A DNA stretch of 64,000 bases from Vesta saturnalis (Eukaryota > Arthropoda > Insecta > Coleoptera > Lampyridae): assembly GCA_036346205.1 (NCBI GenBank), contig JARFJB010001978.1, forward strand, positions 107,501 to 171,500. Reading direction: 5' to 3'. Shown piece after piece: positions 59,930 to 64,000 of the stretch. Under the pieces are notes generated by a model. The model ran no database searches and was not told the origin of the DNA. It worked only from the letters and a program-made list of their open reading frames with translations. The first letter of the stretch is position 1; every line of letters starts with the position of its first letter. The position numbers were made by a program, and so were the translations under genes.

Positions 59930-60968
59930 AAACTTTTTATTTATGTATTTAATAAGATTAATAATAATTTTTAATTACATATTTACCTTTGAAGTTATTC
60001 GTTCATAACGAAAACTTGTAATAATGTAAATGATCGTGCTTGTTAGGTGGTCACACGGTACAGGCATATGCCAAACGTGTGAAAGCGATGAAGGGCTTTT
60101 TTGGGATAAGTTCAACTTTATAATTAAAATGACACAGAACACAGAAGTTTCAACAACCGTTAACGCACAATAAATTTTAACTCACGTTATAATATGCAGA
60201 CGATTAGGGTTCCTATTCGATATTCCAAAATCTTGAATAAGACCGCAAACTTTCTGAATGGCTCATCAATAACATTTAGTTTCATCGCCGGTTTAACTTA
60301 AATTATGGATAGCATCAAGTTCTTGCTTTATAGATGGTCGTTTATTTAATCAATAATTCAATTTGCAAGGTGAAACCTAGATGTGCTAATTTTGTGTTTT
60401 GAGCTTTCAAGCACGCTTTTTAAGGCAATCTAAACTAGTAAATACTGACAGAAATTCTATATTTTAAACTACTGTTTGCTATTATAAACTCATTGTGTGG
60501 CTTTGAGGATCTTTAATTTATATATTATTGTATGAGGTCAAACTTAAAAATTACCTAGCTTATTAATATTCACTAAATCTGTAGGTATATAATTAGAGTC
60601 AAAACCCTTACAAAAATAGTAAATGGTCTAGCCAATGTGAGAATTATTTTAACCATATTCGGCCGGTTTAAAACTCACGGATGTGGTGCTTTGTGGTTAT
60701 TGGTGCGTTTTATAGAGGCTGATTACGGAAATGATACTTGTAATAGAGAAAACTGTGGAAAAATATAACTAACTTTACAGCTTGTAACAAATATCTGGTG
60801 TGAGACAACACGCGACCTTTCCAACTTATACAAAGTGGAAATTAAAAAATGAAGTAATACATTTTTTAGATTAATCTTGCAACCTCTTTTGTAATACTTT
60901 CATAATGAAAAGAGGCATCATTGTAAAAACAACAATATTCTATACAGATTAACAGAAGTACGAGGATA
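59930..60968. other. No recognisable feature
   Basis: AT-rich, no supported gene. Confidence 0.45.
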
Positions 60969-62350
60969 AGGTGAATAGTTCTCGGCCTGACACAGAGATG
61001 GCGCTACAATCAGGAAAAATTGTGTTACCTGCCTGGGTGCACGTGTCATTAGTTCATATGACAAGATTCAACTTGTTCTGTCAAGTAGTGTGTTTAGAAG
61101 AATTTTAGCAGTAGACGTCTTGCGTGTTTTTCGTTAAAATGAATAAACTTGAATACCGTGCGGTTATAAAATTCTTCGTTTTGGATGGATTAACTCCTAA
61201 GGAAATTCATCCGAAGTTGACTTAAGTTTACGGGGACTCTGCTCCTTCCATGCCAACCGTTAAAGAGTGGGCAGCTGAATTTAAAGGTGATCGCACGTTC
61301 GTCGAAGGTGACCCACGTGAAGGACGGCCAAAAACAGCAACCACACAAGAAACCAGTGAAAAGTGCATGGTATCGTGTTGGACGAGTAAAGGTGGGTGAA
61401 ATAGCTGAGGCTGTGGGGATATCGGAAGAAAGGATGCGAGACATCCTGCACAAATAAGTAGGGATGCGAAAGCTCTGCGCAGGGTGGGTGCCGCGTTTGC
61501 TGAATACCGATCAAAAACAAATGCGCAGCAATCTTTGGACCGATTAAATTGGAATTCAACCGATTTTGTGCGGCGATTTGTCATCATGGACGAGACAAGG
61601 GTCCTCCACTACACGCCAGAAACGAAACAGCAGTCCAATCAGTGGATGGAAGCCAGTGGTTCAGCGCCAAAGAAAGAGAAATCGATCGCATCTGCCAGAA
61701 AGGTCATGGCCAGCGTTTTTTGGGATGAGAAATGGATCCTGTTAATTTATTACCTTGCAAAAAGCAGAACAATTACAGGTGATTATTACTCCAACCTTCT
61801 TGATCAAGAGGGTGTCAAAATTCGCGAGAAGAGACCTGCCTTGAAGAAGAAAAGAAAATCATCTTTCACTAGGACAACGTACTTGCACACAAAGGTGCGT
61901 TGGCGATGGGAAAACTATGGGATTTGAGCTACGATTAGCTCGGTTATCCCCTTATTCTCGTGATTTGGCACCCTCAGACTTCCACCTGGTCCCACACTTG
62001 AACAAATTCGTTTCTGGGAAGCGATTCGCATCCAATGGAGAAGTCGAGTGGGCCGTGGATAAATACCTTCACTCCCTTCCAGACTCTAACTTCCTATAAG
62101 CAATACTGATGCTGGAGAAACACTGGACCAAGTGTGTTGAAGTCAAGGGATATTACGTAGAAAAATTAAATCATTTTTTAACTGAAAGTCACAGACTTTC
62201 AACGTCAGGCTGTGAATTTTTCACCTTCCCTTGTATAGGTGCTTACTTGAAAATAAATTGCAAGGCCGCCCGCTTCTGTAAAAACATCGATAATACAGTT
62301 TCAGCATTTTAAACCCTATTTAACTAATTTTTAAAGTTTACTTCACCTTG
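60969..62350 (+). mobile_element. Mariner transposon, near full length
   Basis: A 1382-bp element with TA on both sides (60967-60968, 62351-62352). The short ends AGGTGAATAG (left) and TTCACCTTG (right) are inverse complements over the AAGGTGAA core. It encloses one mariner transposase pseudogene. The size is normal for mariner. Confidence 0.75.
61139..62165 (+). pseudogene. Mariner (DD34D) transposase, broken
   Basis: The ATG at 61139 begins MNKLEYRAVIKFFVLDGLTP. A TAA follows EIHPKLT, then SAPSMPTVKEWAAEFKGDRT and EGDPREGRPKTATT, the paired helix-turn-helix and linker. A frameshift precedes VGEIAEAVGISEERMRDIL. RFVIMDETRVLHYTPETKQQ has the first Asp; APKKEKSIASARKVMASVFW and TITGDYYSNLLDQEG follow. 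A frameshift and TAG give FHxDNVLAHKGALAM (second Asp). PYSRDLAPSDFHLVPHL has the third Asp, then SGKRFASNGEV and HWTKCVEVKGYYVEK. All three catalytic Asp are kept, so damage is by stops and frameshifts only. Relatives are mariners whose transposase has the HYTPETKQQS block. Confidence 0.9.
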
Positions 62351-62369
62351 TATTAAGAAACTCTATAAT

Positions 62370-62562
62370 CTAAGATGATGCAAAATAATTTAATTTTAAT
62401 TATTGATAAAAACCAAAATCTACACGTAATAGCCCACCCCTTTTCGCCGCTGGATTTCTCCCAAAGTATAATCAGCTCCAGAGGAAATGAAATCACGCAT
62501 AAGTACTCAATTTTAAGTAGGTACGTCTTATCGCTCTACACTTATCCCTGATGCTAATATAT
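62370..62562 (-). repeat. Dispersed repeat family, copy D
   Basis: The minus strand runs from the array edge through TAGCATCAGGGATAA, GTACCTACTTAAAATTGAG, GATTTCATTTCCTCTGGAGC and TTTGGGAGAAATCCAG to GGTTTTTATCAA, matching copies A and B in order. As in copy B, a GT-rich array directly precedes it. Confidence 0.65.
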
Positions 62563-62574
62563 AGACACACACAC

Positions 62575-62608
<34 letters not shown>

Positions 62609-63537
62609 ACCCACACACTCACTCACACACTCACACACTCACACACTCACACACTCACACACTCACACACACACACTCACACACTCACACACTCACACAC
62701 TCACACACTCACACACTCACACCCACACACTCACACACTCACACACTCACACACTCACACACACTCACACACTCACACACTCACACACTCACACACACAC
62801 TCACACACTCACACACCTCACACCTCACACCTACACACACACACACACACACACACTCACACACTACACTCACACTCCACCTCACACTCACACACTCCAC
62901 TCCACACTCACACCTCACACACTCACCTCACACCTCACACACTCACACTCACACTCCACACTCACACCTCACACACTCCACTCACACACTCCACACACTC
63001 ACCTCACACACTCCACACTCCCACCACACCTCACACCTCACACACTCCACACTCACCACACTCACACACTCCACCTCACACTCACACACTCCACACTCAC
63101 TCACACTCACTCACACACTCACACTCACACCTCCACTCACACTCACACACTCACACCTCACACACCTCCACCACACCTCACACCTCACACACTCACACAC
63201 TCACACACTCACACCTCACACACCTCACACACTCCACACACTCACACACTCACACACCTCACACCACCTCACACACTCACACCTCCACACTCACACACTC
63301 CACACTCACACTCCACACTCACACCTCACACTCACACACTCCACACTCACACACCACACCTCACACACTCACACACTCCACACTCACACCTCACCCACAC
63401 TCTCACACACTCACTCACACCTCACACTCACACTCACACTCACACTCACACACTCACACTCACACCACCTCACACTCACACACTCACACTCACCTCACAC
63501 CTCACATCACTCACACACTCACAAACTCACACACTCA
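62563..63537. repeat. CACACT/CACACTC satellite
   Basis: About 975 bp of CACACA, CACACTCA and CACACCTCA units. The long Thr/His/Ser frame (62551-63621) is an artefact of the unit. Confidence 0.95.
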
Positions 63538-63619
63538 CTTGTTAGTTACTTTCGCTCCCTTAATTTCTTTTGTCCGTTTTGCTGGTTTTTCTGTGGATTC
63601 CATAAAAGATATATTGTAT

Positions 63620-63790
63620 GATGCTTGACGGTTTTTATTTAATACCGATTTCCATGTATTAAGCAGTCTCTGCTCGTCGTCTCATCTATTAAGGCTGTAT
63701 GGGCGCCTTTTTATTTACACGGCTTCTCTTATTATTCTCTTAGTTAATTATTCTGCTGATGCTATCCTTCTGGTCTTATCTAAGTAGGTA
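63620..63790 (-). pseudogene. Penelope-like endonuclease C-terminal relic
   Basis: The minus-strand translation gives KTRRIASAE, TKRIIREAV, IKRRPYSLNR and RLLNTWKSVLN, interrupted by three stops. The order fits the region after the GIY-YIG core in Penelope-like proteins (at 48.3 kb: REAIEIYKHPNNFNRQEENL then RFW). The nuclease core itself is not recognisable here. Short and diverged. Confidence 0.45.
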
Positions 63791-63844
63791 TTGTGTGATG
63801 TCGATTGTACATATTATGCTAAACATGGAGTTATGGTGTTTTTC

Positions 63845-63955
63845 CTTATTGCTAATTTATAGTTTTCCGGCCTAGCACTGATTTGTTTGGTGATTTTCCT
63901 TTGCTAGTTTATGTTTCTCCAGCCTGGCACTGATTTATCTGTTTGACCTATGATC
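63845..63955. repeat. Two tandem copies of a ~52-bp unit
   Basis: TTGCTAATTTATAGTTTTCC and TTGCTAGTTTATGTTTCTCC each lead to CCTAGCACTGATTT or CCTGGCACTGATTT. Confidence 0.75.
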
Positions 63956-64000
63956 TAGCTGGTATTAAATAGTCGGGTACCATTTGCTCTTAATTTGGGA

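Noticed and set aside
62551..63621. 356-codon frame of Thr/His/Ser/Leu
   Set aside because: Translation of the CACACT array; no non-repetitive coding part.

Overview
The window looks like a gene-poor, AT-rich piece of an animal nuclear genome, most probably an arthropod and likely an insect. The evidence is the transposon mix (piggyBac, mariner, Tc1, several IS630-like families with long terminal inverted repeats, an R1-type and an RTE-type non-LTR element, Penelope-like elements, a copia element whose primer site matches internal initiator-tRNA-Met sequence) and the many simple-sequence arrays. I found no host protein-coding gene. Every recognisable coding stretch belongs to a mobile element and nearly all are broken.

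Layout: 0-2 kb, piggyBac fragment cut by an ACGAC-type satellite, then small tandem repeats. 2.7-5.2 kb, a nearly complete IS630-like transposon (288-290 bp inverted repeats, transposase with a 56-bp intron and one in-frame stop). 5.5-7.6 kb, relics of a mariner-like transposase and of a Penelope-type GIY-YIG endonuclease. 8.9-14.9 kb, GT/GC simple repeat, a CpG-rich patch with CRE and YY1-like words, a LINE reverse-transcriptase tail, a multi-exon transposase pseudogene and an RTE-type endonuclease relic. 15-19.4 kb, opposite strand-composition skews and old duplications. 20.2-25.1 kb, three transposase relics and a tRNA-derived repeat. 25.2-30.8 kb, two long-inverted-repeat transposons placed end to end in (TA)n tracts.

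31.4-34.9 kb is a 2.4-kb array of an 8-bp unit flanked by copies of one dispersed repeat. 37.4-39.7 kb holds a second multi-exon transposase pseudogene, followed by a 135-bp tandem repeat. 40.4-43.5 kb is an R1-like LINE on the minus strand. 45.7-46.4 kb is a Tc1 relic between two (TA)n tracts. 47.8-48.4 kb is a 5'-truncated Penelope-like element with an inverted copy of its own end. 50.5-54.65 kb is a copia element. 55.5-57.2 kb is a fourth long-inverted-repeat transposon. 57.2-58.6 kb is simple repeat. 59.5-60 kb has a hammerhead-ribozyme-like motif and a second tRNA-like repeat. 61-62.35 kb is a nearly full-length mariner. 62.56-63.54 kb is a CACACT array, followed by a Penelope-like relic.

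The elements do not form a pathway. Their shared theme is cut-and-paste elements of the IS630/Tc1/mariner superfamily that target TA, several sitting beside (TA)n tracts, plus retroelements that supply hammerhead-like and tRNA-like sequences. All family assignments are by eye from translated motifs and have not been checked against a database.
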